In this document: piece by piece, positions 34,730-43,606 of the stretch
How the letters are laid out: the number at the start of each line of letters is the position of its first letter
How positions within the stretch are numbered: the first letter of the stretch is position 1
NCBI GenBank assembly: GCA_023443625.1
Contig: JAEZTQ010000005.1
Coordinates: 124,001-188,000, forward strand
Reading direction: 5' to 3'
Length of the DNA stretch: 64,000 bases
Origin: Bacillota bacterium
Lineage (GTDB): Bacteria > Bacillota_A > Clostridia > Lachnospirales > Lachnospiraceae
Made by a program: the position numbers and the translations under genes
Notes under the pieces: generated by a model
Database searches by the model: none
What the model saw: the letters and a program-made list of their open reading frames with translations, nothing else
Told to the model about the DNA's origin: nothing

Positions 34730-36427
34730 TTATGCCTTCTGTTCTTGATTTGAATATAACTGATAAAAATAACCCTTTTTATCAATCAGTTCTTTAAAAT
34801 TGCCTTTCTCTTCGACCATGCCATTTTTCATTACTATAATTTCGTCATAGCCTAGCAATACTTCCTTTGCAATCCTATGCGTAATAGATATAATAGTAAT
34901 ATTTGATAGTAGGATAAGATTTTGCTCGATTTTTAAATAGTTTTCTTCATCTAGTGCTGATGTTGCCTCATCTAAAAATAGAACATCCTTATTATTTAGT
35001 AATGCCCTGGCTATAGAAATGCGTTGTTTTTCACCCCCAGAGAAATTTTTTCCTCCCTCTTCAATCACAGTCTTCAATCCATGCTCTAAAGCAGCAATCT
35101 TTTCCTTCATCTCAACCATCTCAAGCACTTTATTTATTGTATCATCTTCTATCGATTGTCGAAACATTGTTAGATTATCTTTAATGGAGCCTTGAAAAAG
35201 ATATGTATTTTGTGAAACGCAGGCAATAAAATTATAGATTGAATTCATGTCTTTGTTTTTAATTGATTGATTATCAACCAATATTTCTCCGGTATAATTT
35301 TCATAATATCCAAGAATTAGTTTAAAAAGAGTGCTTTTACCGGAACCACTTTCCCCTATGATTGTATACTTTTTATTTTTATCTAATTCTAAAGAAACAT
35401 TGTTTAACACAGGCTTATCAAAAGAAAGTGACACATGATCAAGCCTGATATTCTGTTCCATTGGAGATATCGGTTCCTTATTATTTGGTGTAATCAAAAA
35501 CCCATTATATTTCATAAGGAAGGCATCCGAGCCTTGTATCTTCGGTAAATAATTACTAATATTTCCCAAAGGACCAGAAACACCGTTGGATATAAAACTA
35601 ATTGCAAATACCTCGCCTATTGTTAACTGTCCATGTATTGCCAAAAACATACCTACCAGCAACACTCCTATAGTAATTAAAATTGAAGAAACTGCCACGG
35701 AATTTGAAACAAAATCGAGATAAAGAAAAGCCTTGCGTTTCTGTCTGGCTAATTCTTTATTATATACACCATGTTTCTCAAATACTTTTAATTCTACATT
35801 ATTATATTTAAAGAACTCATACCCTGCCAGATAATCATTTATTTTTAGTGTATACTGCTGTAGCTCATTACCATAGGAATTCATCTTATGATTTAATTTT
35901 TTCATAAACAAATTAGGCAATAAAATAGGTACAAAGCTTACACATCCGATAAATAATGTTGTCCAAATATTAATCTGAAGCAGTGTAATCAACGAAATAA
36001 TCAGTAAGATAATTTCTTTCGATACCTCAATGTATGGCTTTATATAATTATCCTCCAATACACGAATATCGTTAATCAGATTGGAGGAAAGAGCTGCATC
36101 TCCTTCTTCTATATATTGCGACATTGGTTTATTCATAATTCCATTGAATAATTTAGTTCTTGTTGATGTATACACGTTCTCTAAATACCTGGCTTCAAAA
36201 TAGCTATAGATAAAGTACATCAAAATAACTGATACGGTTATAATCAATAAATGTATCAAAAATTCCTGAAAATATTCCCTGTCCTTACTCTGTGCAACAT
36301 CAAGGGACAATCCGATGAGTTTTGAAAAAATAACCGTTAAGTAACTATAGATCAGATAAGTAATAAAAAATGTTATGATCCATTTTCCTCCGGTAGTAAA
36401 ATTATTTCTAAAAAAGGTTTTATGCAT
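34730..36427 (-). CDS. ABC exporter half-transporter, second subunit
   Basis: 565 residues from the ATG at 36427, seven bases after GGGGGTG; an upstream GTG would sit inside that site. The N-terminal half (about 1-310) has six membrane helices of the ABCB type. The C-terminal ATPase domain has Walker A GESGSGKST, signature FSGGEKQR and Walker B VLFLDEATSALD. It overlaps the end of the partner gene by eight bases and is about the same size, so the two probably form a heterodimeric exporter. Substrates of such pairs include peptides, lipids and drugs; nothing nearby fixes the choice. Confidence 0.9.
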   Translation of the reverse strand: MHKTFFRNNFTTGGKWIITFFITYLIYSYLTVIFSKLIGLSLDVAQSKDREYFQEFLIHLLIITVSVILMYFIYSYFEARYLENVYTSTRTKLFNGIMNKPMSQYIEEGDAALSSNLINDIRVLEDNYIKPYIEVSKEIILLIISLITLLQINIWTTLFIGCVSFVPILLPNLFMKKLNHKMNSYGNELQQYTLKINDYLAGYEFFKYNNVELKVFEKHGVYNKELARQKRKAFLYLDFVSNSVAVSSILITIGVLLVGMFLAIHGQLTIGEVFAISFISNGVSGPLGNISNYLPKIQGSDAFLMKYNGFLITPNNKEPISPMEQNIRLDHVSLSFDKPVLNNVSLELDKNKKYTIIGESGSGKSTLFKLILGYYENYTGEILVDNQSIKNKDMNSIYNFIACVSQNTYLFQGSIKDNLTMFRQSIEDDTINKVLEMVEMKEKIAALEHGLKTVIEEGGKNFSGGEKQRISIARALLNNKDVLFLDEATSALDEENYLKIEQNLILLSNITIISITHRIAKEVLLGYDEIIVMKNGMVEEKGNFKELIDKKGYFYQLYSNQEQKA

Positions 36428-38126
36428 GTACTTCACCCCCGATTTCTTCCGGGTATTCTACAGCGATGGCACTGATATTTTTTAGTTCTTCATAGGTTCC
36501 TTCCTGTGCAATATATCCATTTTTTAATACATAGATCTTATCATACATAAATATCGTTTCGTTGGTTCTGTGGATAATCGAAATGATGGTTTTATCCTTG
36601 AACCCTAACAATGTTTTCTCAATATTAACAGCTGTGATATTATCTAACGCTGAAGACCCTTCATCAATCAGAAGTATATCTGCATCAGCTATGTATGCTC
36701 TGGCAATGGCGATACGCTGTTTTTCACCTCCAGAAAAATTTTTACCTCCCTCAGAAATAATACTATCCAAACCGTCTGGTAATGAATTTATTAAATCTTT
36801 TAATCCTGCTGCCTCTATTGCTAATTGAATTTTATCATCACTATACTCTTTAAATAATGTTATATTCTCTCTTACAGTGCCTTCCATGACGAAAACATTC
36901 TGATGGATGTATGCAATTCGAGACCATATACTTTTTAATTTCAATTCTTTAAGCTCCGTTTTATCTAGGTGAATACTTCCCTTGTATTCTGAGTAATAAC
37001 CCATAATAAGCTTAAGTAACGTACTCTTCCCACTGCCACTCTCTCCCATTAGGGCATAGTGCTTCCCTTTTTGAAAAGTTGCTGTAATATCCTTCAAAAC
37101 TATCTTGTCTCCAAAAGCTATACCTACATGCTCTAAGCGGATCGAATGGGTGAACTCCTCAAGGATCTTTACTGTCAAATCATTTTGTATACTCTCATTA
37201 TCATTTGTGATAAATATAGATATTTTATCCCGTATATCATTGGTCGAATTAATGGCTGTGAAATAGCTTAATATACTCGCTATCGGATTCCCTACATTAT
37301 TGGCAAGTCCGAACAATAGAGTAACCATTGCTACGGATATTGCTCCCATGATAGAACTATAGGTAAAGAATAATTGTGAACCTATTTTTATTAAATAAAC
37401 TGCACTGATAACCAGACACATATTTACTGCCTTACAGATATTCTGATTTCGTTTAATCTTTTCCAGCTTTTGTACTTCCTTTAAGAAAAACTTCTTAATC
37501 AATGCTTCCCTTTGAAAGGTTTTTATTAGCTCAAAAGCATATACATATTCTTTTACTTTATTCGTATAACTCGATAATTTATCAGAAACCAATAACCCAT
37601 GTCTGCCTAATTTTTTTTTCATAATAAAGGGCTGTATCACAGAAGGAATCGCAAAAAGAATAATGATAAACATATATTGATACCCGATTAAACAAATCGA
37701 AAGAAGCATAATCACTAACTGAACCGAATCCCCAATCAACTCCAGAACATTTGTATAATAATTATCTTCCAGTATACTTACATCGTTAAAAAGCAGGGAT
37801 GAATAATATGAGGTGTTTTCTTTGTTATATTCAGAAATCTCCATATCATATACTCTAGCGAAGATATCCTTACGTAATTTAATTGAAATTTCATATAGAA
37901 TATATCGTTTTGCTACTGCAAGAATTAAAATAAGTATCAATAAGGTTAGCAGGATTATTACGCAAAATAACGTAATTTGATATGCCTTTGTTAAATTCAT
38001 TTCCTCTGTAATTTCAGTTATCCAGGAATATGCTCGAAATACGAAAGTCAGGCATGCATATGTCAGTATTGAGATTAAGAAATAGCATACCAGAAGTCTT
38101 TTTTGTTTAAAAAAATATTGATTCAT
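36420..38126 (-). CDS. ABC exporter half-transporter, first subunit
   Basis: 568 residues from the ATG at 38126, preceded by AAGGAATGATAAA; the frame is open upstream but lacks a ribosome site. The N-terminus (MNQYFFKQKRLLVCYFLISI) enters six membrane helices. The ATPase domain has Walker A GESGSGKST, signature FSGGEKQR, Walker B ILLIDEGSSALD and switch His in SIIHR. The Glu-Gly after Walker B differs from the Glu-Ala of the partner, but the catalytic Glu is kept in both. It is transcribed from the promoter at 38491-38519 through a decayed coding region. Confidence 0.9.
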   Translation of the reverse strand: MNQYFFKQKRLLVCYFLISILTYACLTFVFRAYSWITEITEEMNLTKAYQITLFCVIILLTLLILILILAVAKRYILYEISIKLRKDIFARVYDMEISEYNKENTSYYSSLLFNDVSILEDNYYTNVLELIGDSVQLVIMLLSICLIGYQYMFIIILFAIPSVIQPFIMKKKLGRHGLLVSDKLSSYTNKVKEYVYAFELIKTFQREALIKKFFLKEVQKLEKIKRNQNICKAVNMCLVISAVYLIKIGSQLFFTYSSIMGAISVAMVTLLFGLANNVGNPIASILSYFTAINSTNDIRDKISIFITNDNESIQNDLTVKILEEFTHSIRLEHVGIAFGDKIVLKDITATFQKGKHYALMGESGSGKSTLLKLIMGYYSEYKGSIHLDKTELKELKLKSIWSRIAYIHQNVFVMEGTVRENITLFKEYSDDKIQLAIEAAGLKDLINSLPDGLDSIISEGGKNFSGGEKQRIAIARAYIADADILLIDEGSSALDNITAVNIEKTLLGFKDKTIISIIHRTNETIFMYDKIYVLKNGYIAQEGTYEELKNISAIAVEYPEEIGGEVHA

Positions 38127-38191
38127 TTTATCATTCCTTCTATGAGTTTTCCTCTTAGTTTCATTCGGGTATGGTTCTTTGTAAGGCATCT

Positions 38192-38499
38192 TTATACTGC
38201 TTGTATCTTTAAACTGGAAACCTTGATTTTTCCATTATCTCTTGAAAACTTTATGATACTGTTTCTCTCAATACAGCTACCAAATTTTTTGGCATGCATT
38301 ATATCAATATCAAATTGATAAATAATATCTTTTTGATTATCGCTTTGATAATAATCGTATAGTAAATCCTCACAATGAAGTATTTCAGAAAAATGCTTTG
38401 ATTTATTCTTTCTTCTCTCGTCAGATCCAGGCGTTTATATTTAGTTCGTACGGGTGAATCAAAAGTATAATATAATACAATTCTAAGGAAACTATACTC
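38192..38499 (-). pseudogene. Frameshifted, start-less coding remnant upstream of the ABC exporter
   Basis: By hand translation, one minus-strand frame reads YYTFDSPVRTKYKRLDLTRE to about 38420. Another frame then reads RRKNKSKHFSEILHCEDLLY and onward, including YQFDIDIMHAKKFGSCIERN and IIKFSRDNGKIKVSSLKIQ, to a TAA at 38194-38192. Joined, they resemble one soluble protein of about 100 residues, broken by a one-base shift in a purine run (about 38406-38422). No start codon or ribosome site is visible, and the ABC promoter -10 overlaps its 5' end. I do not recognise the family. Sequencing error is an alternative explanation for the shift. Confidence 0.5.
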
Positions 38500-38519
38500 T
38501 TATGATTTCCATATGTCAA
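38491..38519 (-). promoter_or_regulatory. Sigma-A promoter of the ABC exporter operon
   Basis: Minus-strand TTGACA (38519-38514), 17-base spacer, TATAGT (38496-38491). It gives a leader of about 360 bases that contains the coding remnant. The stretch 38520-38727 shows nothing I can name. Confidence 0.72.
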
Positions 38520-38727
38520 TATTTTACATATATTATGATAATTTATTTTTTTCTATATTACGACCGAATTGGTCCTAATTTATGATTTTATTTCGCCAGA
38601 TGATGCAGTTATATCTCTTTTTTAGTTCATTCTTGACTAATTAACCCGTCCAATAGTTAAACTCTTACCCTGTCAAACCTTCAAAATGAATGCTCCAACA
38701 TACCCATAAAAGGACCCTATCGCTGGC

Positions 38728-38774
38728 TGAAAATATGAAAATAGAGAGCTTTAGATTTTATATCTAAATCTCTC
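38728..38774 (-). terminator. Terminator of the HPt gene transcript
   Basis: On the minus strand GAGAGATTTAGAT pairs with ATCTAAAGCTCTC (one mismatch) and is followed by TATTTTCATATTTT. It lies about 130 bases after the HPt stop. Confidence 0.72.
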
Positions 38775-38904
38775 CATCAACAAATATTATCAAATATTAA
38801 TATGTTTTAATCCCCCATTATAATCCAATAATCCACTGCACTTTTCAAGTTAATATAACTGCTGACTCACATACCTTAAGAGTATCGCAAAATGCATCAG
38901 TATT

Positions 38905-39267
38905 TCAGTTAGAATCCGCATTTTCACTATTTAATATATTAATTATTTTATTGTATTCCTTTGATAATTCGTTAATATCTCGCTGCATTGGTTCCTTATT
39001 ATTTTTTACATCCTCAAGGATTACCTTACTTATTTGTTCTAATCGAACAAAACCTAAATTAGCAGCTAATCCTTTTAAGGTATGAATTTGTATTAGGGTA
39101 TTATTATAATCCTTTGCAGCAATCGCATCTTGGAACCCTTGATAATTCGGATCTTTACTGAATTTTCTGCATATTGATATATATAGCTGCTCATTATCAC
39201 CAAGGCGACTTATAATATTATTAACATCTACACCAATTTTACTTAGACTAAGGGTTATATTATCCAT
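38905..39267 (-). CDS. Histidine phosphotransfer (HPt) domain protein
   Basis: 120 residues, all-helical. The phospho-accepting His is at about residue 62 in LIQIHTLKGLAANLGFVRLEQ, with the conserved HxLKGxAxNLG pattern. It should relay phosphate between the receiver domain of the adjacent hybrid kinase (39443-41146) and a separate response regulator. No output regulator is adjacent. The two genes are co-oriented with a 175-base AT-rich gap containing a 16-bp tandem repeat. Confidence 0.92.
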   Translation of the reverse strand: MDNITLSLSKIGVDVNNIISRLGDNEQLYISICRKFSKDPNYQGFQDAIAAKDYNNTLIQIHTLKGLAANLGFVRLEQISKVILEDVKNNKEPMQRDINELSKEYNKIINILNSENADSN

Positions 39268-39378
39268 GATATTACCATTCCTCTTTTGCTAAATTCTTTC
39301 TATAAGTTTTTGCAATTACTAATCATATTTAGTCCTATTTACCTTAGGAATCCTTTTTATTAACTATTACTTATAAAA

Positions 39379-39422
39379 ACTTTTACTTATTATAACTTTT
39401 ACTTATTATAACTTTTACTTAT
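39379..39422. repeat. 16-bp tandem repeat between the hybrid kinase and HPt genes
   Basis: ACTTTTACTTATTATA is repeated at 39379-39394 and 39395-39410, with a partial third copy (39411-39422) and looser copies on both sides. Confidence 0.9.
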
Positions 39423-39442
39423 AATGACTTATACTTATATTA

Positions 39443-41146
39443 CTACATAATAATATTATGTAAAGCTTTATAAATATCTTCAATTTGTATTAATTTTGAA
39501 ATATGATAATTCATACCAGATTCATAACTTAATTGATCCTCAGAATAATCATCTGCTGTTTGCGCTATGATACATATGGTCTTTGCATCTGGATGGGAGG
39601 ATTCCCTAATTGCTTTAGCTGTTTCATATCCATCTAATTCTGGCATTTGCAAATCCATTAGGATAATATCAAAATATCCTTTCTCTGAAGCTAAAAATAA
39701 CTCTAAGGCCTCATATCCATTCCTAGCTGTTTCAACCTTCATATTAGTTTTTTTAAGAAGTTCATATGTGATTACCATATTTATTTCGTTATCTTCTACT
39801 ACTAGAACCCGTTTACCCTTCAAATCATACTCCATGGATTTCGTGCTTAATTTTGTACCCTCTTCTTGTAAAAGGGGCTTCATATTGATACGAAAGACAA
39901 TTTGAATTGTGATGGTTGTCCCTTTATCAACTATGCTATTTACATGGATATTGCCCCCCATCAATTCAACTAAATCCTTTACTATGGTCATGCCTATCCC
40001 TGTACCGCCATATTCTTCTCCAATTGAAGTGTTTTCCTGTTCAAAGGGTTCATAAAGATGATTTATATACTCCTGCTCCATACCCCTGCCTGTATCAGAA
40101 ATTATAAAATTAAATAAAGTCTTATCCGCATGACTTTCCATCTCCGTTACCTCGAATATGATTTTGCCTCTCTTAGGTGTAAATTTTATTGAATTTGATA
40201 GGCAGTTTTCTAAGATCTGTATCAAACGAAGACTATCACCTAATAGATAATCATTCCTTAGGTTATTTATAGTAAATCTATACTCTTGATTTTTTAACTC
40301 AGCCTGAGAATTCATTAGAGAGGAAAATGACCTTAATACTTCACTGATTTGAAAAGGTTTCTTCGATAATATGAGCTTATCACTATCCATTTTAGAAAAA
40401 TCTAAAATATTATTTATCAATGTTAAAAGCTTATTAGAAGAATTATGAATACTATTTAAGTAATATTCAATTTTATTACTATCATTCATTGAATCAAGTG
40501 CCAGCTGAGTCATTCCTATAATACCATTGATAGGTGTTTTTAACTCATGACTCATATGAGATAAAAATATCTTTTTTGCATCATTGGCTTTATGTAATTT
40601 TAATAAAGCATCTTTTAATGCTATTTGTGTTTTCTTTTCTCTAGTTATATCTACTGTATTTATAACATACCTAATTTCATTTTTACTAATATGTATGCGG
40701 TATATCCTAAGTAAAATCCAACATCTTATTTTTGACACTGGCTTAATATATTCGAAATCATCTTCCAATAGATCATCACTGCCGTAGGGAGTAAAAAAAT
40801 CCAATATTCTCTTTCTTTTTTCAAAAGTTAAGAAATTCAGCAATTTTTCTTTTTCCTTTTGCAATACTCTATTGTTCACCTCTAGAGCTTTTACAATATT
40901 TTGTGATATATATTCAAATCTCCTATTGTTAAAATCATAGATTATGAATACATTGTCAACATAAGCATCTAGGGAGTATATAAGTCCACTATTGTATTTA
41001 AATCCATTCCTTCTTCTATTTATTCTTATTGCAAGATATACAGTAAGAAGCAAAATGAAAGCAGAGATAGCAACAAGCAGAATAACAGTTGCATAAGCCA
41101 TCCTACTAGTTTCACTAAGCTTGAATAAATATATTCTATTCAACAC
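39443..41146 (-). CDS. Hybrid sensor histidine kinase with receiver domain
   Basis: 567 residues starting at a TTG with GGGGAGGA just upstream. One membrane helix (about 17-40) is followed by a PAS-like region (about 60-168), then HisKA with His at about 200 in FLSHMSHELKTPINGIIGMTQ. The ATPase domain (N box ILENCLSNSIKFTP, G boxes DTGRGM and GTGIGM, about 295-420) follows, then a receiver (about 444-565) with Asp at about 498 in IILMDLQMPELDGYETA. There is little extracytoplasmic sequence, so the signal is probably cytoplasmic or membrane-borne. The HPt gene downstream is its likely partner. An unusual minisatellite region lies just upstream. Confidence 0.93.
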   Translation of the reverse strand: MLNRIYLFKLSETSRMAYATVILLVAISAFILLLTVYLAIRINRRRNGFKYNSGLIYSLDAYVDNVFIIYDFNNRRFEYISQNIVKALEVNNRVLQKEKEKLLNFLTFEKRKRILDFFTPYGSDDLLEDDFEYIKPVSKIRCWILLRIYRIHISKNEIRYVINTVDITREKKTQIALKDALLKLHKANDAKKIFLSHMSHELKTPINGIIGMTQLALDSMNDSNKIEYYLNSIHNSSNKLLTLINNILDFSKMDSDKLILSKKPFQISEVLRSFSSLMNSQAELKNQEYRFTINNLRNDYLLGDSLRLIQILENCLSNSIKFTPKRGKIIFEVTEMESHADKTLFNFIISDTGRGMEQEYINHLYEPFEQENTSIGEEYGGTGIGMTIVKDLVELMGGNIHVNSIVDKGTTITIQIVFRINMKPLLQEEGTKLSTKSMEYDLKGKRVLVVEDNEINMVITYELLKKTNMKVETARNGYEALELFLASEKGYFDIILMDLQMPELDGYETAKAIRESSHPDAKTICIIAQTADDYSEDQLSYESGMNYHISKLIQIEDIYKALHNIIM

Positions 41147-41180
41147 ATCCTCCCCTATCCCCCAATATTATTATTTTTTT

Positions 41181-41376
41181 GGAATAACTTATTTTTTAGA
41201 ATAACTGTTTTTAGGAATAACTGTTTTTGGAATAACTGTTCTTAGGAATAAACTGTTTTTTGGAATAACTGTTTTTTGGAATAACTGTTTTTGGAATAAC
41301 TGTTTTTAGGAATAACTTTTTTTAGGAATAAACTGTTTTTTAGGAATAACTTTTTTTTAGAATAACTGTTTTTTAA
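41181..41376. repeat. Degenerate minisatellite, about 12 copies of a 16-17 bp unit
   Basis: Variants of GGAATAACTGTTTTTA are repeated head to tail about 12 times, differing mainly in T-run length and single substitutions. It lies directly upstream of the hybrid kinase gene. On the minus strand each unit contributes an A run and GTTATTCC. Confidence 0.92.
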
Positions 41377-41390
41377 AAATTAATTTCTTT

Positions 41391-41530
41391 AGTAATGGTT
41401 GTTTTCGTAATGATTTTTTAGTAATGATTAATTTTTCGTAATGATTGCCTTTGGTTATAATTTTATAGTAATGATTATCTTTAGTAATAATTTTTCGTAA
41501 TGATTATTTTTTCGTAATAATCATTTTTAC
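41391..41530. repeat. Second degenerate minisatellite, about 9 copies of a 14-17 bp unit
   Basis: Variants of GTAATGATTATTTTTC follow the first array directly. The unit is related in style (a T run plus TAAT) but differs in sequence. The gap 41147-41695 contains only these arrays, a terminator and a third repeat; no gene is visible. Confidence 0.88.
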
Positions 41531-41562
41531 CACAGTATATATCGAATAATTCACTAATAAAT

Positions 41563-41601
41563 AAAACACTAAAAGTATTATAAGCTTACTTTTAGTGTTT
41601 T
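41563..41601 (-). terminator. Terminator of the biotin-dependent decarboxylase operon
   Basis: A perfect 15-bp inverted repeat (AAAACACTAAAAGTA ... TACTTTTAGTGTTTT) with a 9-base loop. T-rich runs follow on both strands. Confidence 0.85.
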
Positions 41602-41607
41602 TTCTGT

Positions 41608-41694
41608 AATAAGATGAAAGTATAAAGTATTCATCAAAATGCTATATTTTGATTATGATGAAGGTATAATGGTTTCATCAAAATGCTATATTTT
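41608..41694. repeat. Two copies of a 44-base imperfect repeat at the end of the oadA-like gene
   Basis: The core TCATCAAAATGCTATATTTT occurs identically at 41631-41650 and 41675-41694, each preceded by a GATGAARGTATAA variant. The second copy abuts the stop codon of the carboxyltransferase gene. Confidence 0.88.
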
Positions 41695-41695
41695 A

Positions 41696-43108
41696 TTATA
41701 CGGGATATGCTTTGTTTGCTTTATCAGCAGCCGTTACATCAATCCCTGTTTTTTGTGCTTGACGATACTTAAAGAAATCAAGGGCAACCTGGGGGAATAG
41801 AGCGTAGGATAATACATCCTCATCTTGTTCCTTCCAATCAGCTATTTCAGCTTCAATTTTGTGAAGCTCTGGCTCTATTAAGTCTGCTGGACGGCAAGTA
41901 ATGGGTTTTTTATCTCCATTAACCTTCTTCTGAACTTCCGCATTAAAAGGTTTTACAGTCTGACCATATTCTCCTGCTAACAAAGCCTTTGTTTCTTTTG
42001 TAACCATCTTATAACGTTCTCCAGCAATAACATTCAGTACTGCCTGAGTTCCAACAATTTGACTGGAAGGGGTTACTAATGGTGGTTCACCAAAATCTTT
42101 ACGAACCCTGGGAATTTCCTTTAATACATCATAATATTTATCTTCTTGATTGCTTTCTTTTAATTGGGATACCAAGTTGGATAACATTCCACCTGGAACC
42201 TGGTATAGAAGTGTCTTAATATCAACACCCATAACCTTAGGATTTAATAATCCGGTCTCTAAAGCTTTATCACGAAGAGGACGGAAATAATCTGCGATTT
42301 CAGCCAATAAATTCTGATCAAAACCTGTGTCATAAGGGGTTCCTTTAAAGGTTTCAACCATTACTTCTGTTGCTGGCTGGCTAGTACCCATAGCAAAAGG
42401 CGACATTGCTGTATCAATAATATCACAGCCTGCTTCAACAGCCTTTAAATAACTCATTCCACCCACACCACTGGTGTAATGGGTATGAAGATCTATAGGA
42501 ATACTTACAGCGGATTTTAATGTAGTAATTAGGGAGGTTGCTTCATATGGCACTAAAAGACCTGCCATATCCTTGATACAAATGGAGGATGCACCCAATT
42601 CCTCAATTCTCTTAGCCATCTTAACATAATATTCTGGTGTATAAGCATCGCCTAAGGTATAGGAAATAGCAATCTGTGCATGACCCTTTTCCTTATTCGT
42701 CGCTTTTACTGCACATTCAAGGTTACGAATATCATTTAAAGCATCAAAAATACGAATTATATCAATACCATTAGCAAAGGATTTCTGCACAAAATATTCA
42801 ACAACATCATCAGCATAGTGACGATATCCAAGAATATTTTGACCACGAAATAGCATTTGTAATTTTGTATTTTTAAAGCCTTTTCTAATTACTCTTAATC
42901 TTTCCCATGGGTCTTCTTTAAGGAAACGTAAGGAAGCGTCAAAGGTCGCGCCGCCCCAACATTCCACTGCATGATAACCTACTTTATCCATAGTTTCAAG
43001 AATGGGAATCATCTCATCTGTTGCCATTCTTGTAGCAATCAGGGATTGGTGGGCATCACGTAATATAGTTTCGGTTATTTTAACCGGTCTTTTTACTTGT
43101 TCAGCCAT
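41696..43108 (-). CDS. Oxaloacetate/pyruvate carboxyltransferase subunit (OadA / transcarboxylase 5S type)
   Basis: 470 residues. The HMGL-like TIM barrel has ITETILRDAHQSLIATRM (metal-binding Asp), MLFRGQNILGYRHYADDV, the conserved Lys/Met motif CIKDMAGLL and LHTHYTSGVGGMS (metal-binding His pair). The C-terminal PYC_OADA domain follows (about 300-460). There is no biotinyl domain; that is encoded separately just upstream. It transfers CO2 between carboxybiotin and pyruvate/oxaloacetate. It is last in a four-gene operon with a carboxyl transferase, an OadG-like protein and a biotin carrier. Confidence 0.92.
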   Translation of the reverse strand: MAEQVKRPVKITETILRDAHQSLIATRMATDEMIPILETMDKVGYHAVECWGGATFDASLRFLKEDPWERLRVIRKGFKNTKLQMLFRGQNILGYRHYADDVVEYFVQKSFANGIDIIRIFDALNDIRNLECAVKATNKEKGHAQIAISYTLGDAYTPEYYVKMAKRIEELGASSICIKDMAGLLVPYEATSLITTLKSAVSIPIDLHTHYTSGVGGMSYLKAVEAGCDIIDTAMSPFAMGTSQPATEVMVETFKGTPYDTGFDQNLLAEIADYFRPLRDKALETGLLNPKVMGVDIKTLLYQVPGGMLSNLVSQLKESNQEDKYYDVLKEIPRVRKDFGEPPLVTPSSQIVGTQAVLNVIAGERYKMVTKETKALLAGEYGQTVKPFNAEVQKKVNGDKKPITCRPADLIEPELHKIEAEIADWKEQDEDVLSYALFPQVALDFFKYRQAQKTGIDVTAADKANKAYPV

Positions 43109-43135
43109 TACTCTACCTCCTGTTAATAATTTTGG

Positions 43136-43543
43136 TTAGTTTAATGTAGCCAAAAGAGTACCTGCTTCTACTGTTTGACCTGCAGTTACATTTATACTTG
43201 CTATAACGCCATCCTGAGGTGAAACAATTTCATTCTCCATCTTCATGGCTTCAAGAATTAATATAACATCACCTTTTTTCACTGTCTGGCCTACTGAAGC
43301 CTTTGCAGTGATAATCTTACCTGGCATAGGAGAGCTAACTTTAACGCTTCCAGCGCTTCCACCAGCAGGTGCTGGAGCAGGCGCTTCTGCCTTTGGAGCA
43401 GGTGCTGGTGCAGCTGCAGGTGCAGGCGCTGCTGTAGCAACAGGTGCAGGGGTATAAACAGGAGCAGGTGCAGGGGCAGCAACTCCTTCTTCAACTGATA
43501 CATTATAAGTATTTCCATTAACAGTAATTGTATAATATTTCAT
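43136..43543 (-). CDS. Biotin carboxyl carrier protein
   Basis: 135 residues from the ATG at 43543, which follows AAGGAGGATC; the frame upstream lacks a site. After a short N-terminal strand region comes an Ala/Pro-rich linker (about 22-62) made of repeated PAPA units. The biotinyl barrel (about 66-135) follows, with biotinylated Lys at about 101 in LILEAMKMENEI. The carrier arm shuttles CO2 between the carboxyltransferase subunits encoded on either side. Linker length often varies in this family by slippage of the Ala/Pro codons. Confidence 0.95.
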   Translation of the reverse strand: MKYYTITVNGNTYNVSVEEGVAAPAPAPVYTPAPVATAAPAPAAAPAPAPKAEAPAPAPAGGSAGSVKVSSPMPGKIITAKASVGQTVKKGDVILILEAMKMENEIVSPQDGVIASINVTAGQTVEAGTLLATLN

Positions 43544-43606
43544 TATGAGATCCTCCTTGTTCATTGGCACCACATGGTGTCCTACTATAACTTCCTAATA
43601 ATCAGC

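Noticed and set aside
38127..38189. N-terminal extension of the first ABC exporter subunit
   Set aside because: Very polar 21 residues without a ribosome site; the ATG at 38126 has AAGGA at normal spacing.
41181..41530. Repeat-containing coding region
   Set aside because: Unit length varies between 14 and 18 bases, so no frame stays open, and the content is nearly all A/T runs.
43245..43457. Ala/Gly-rich plus-strand frame opposite the biotin carrier
   Set aside because: It is the antisense reading of the Ala/Pro linker codons; no ribosome site and no domain.
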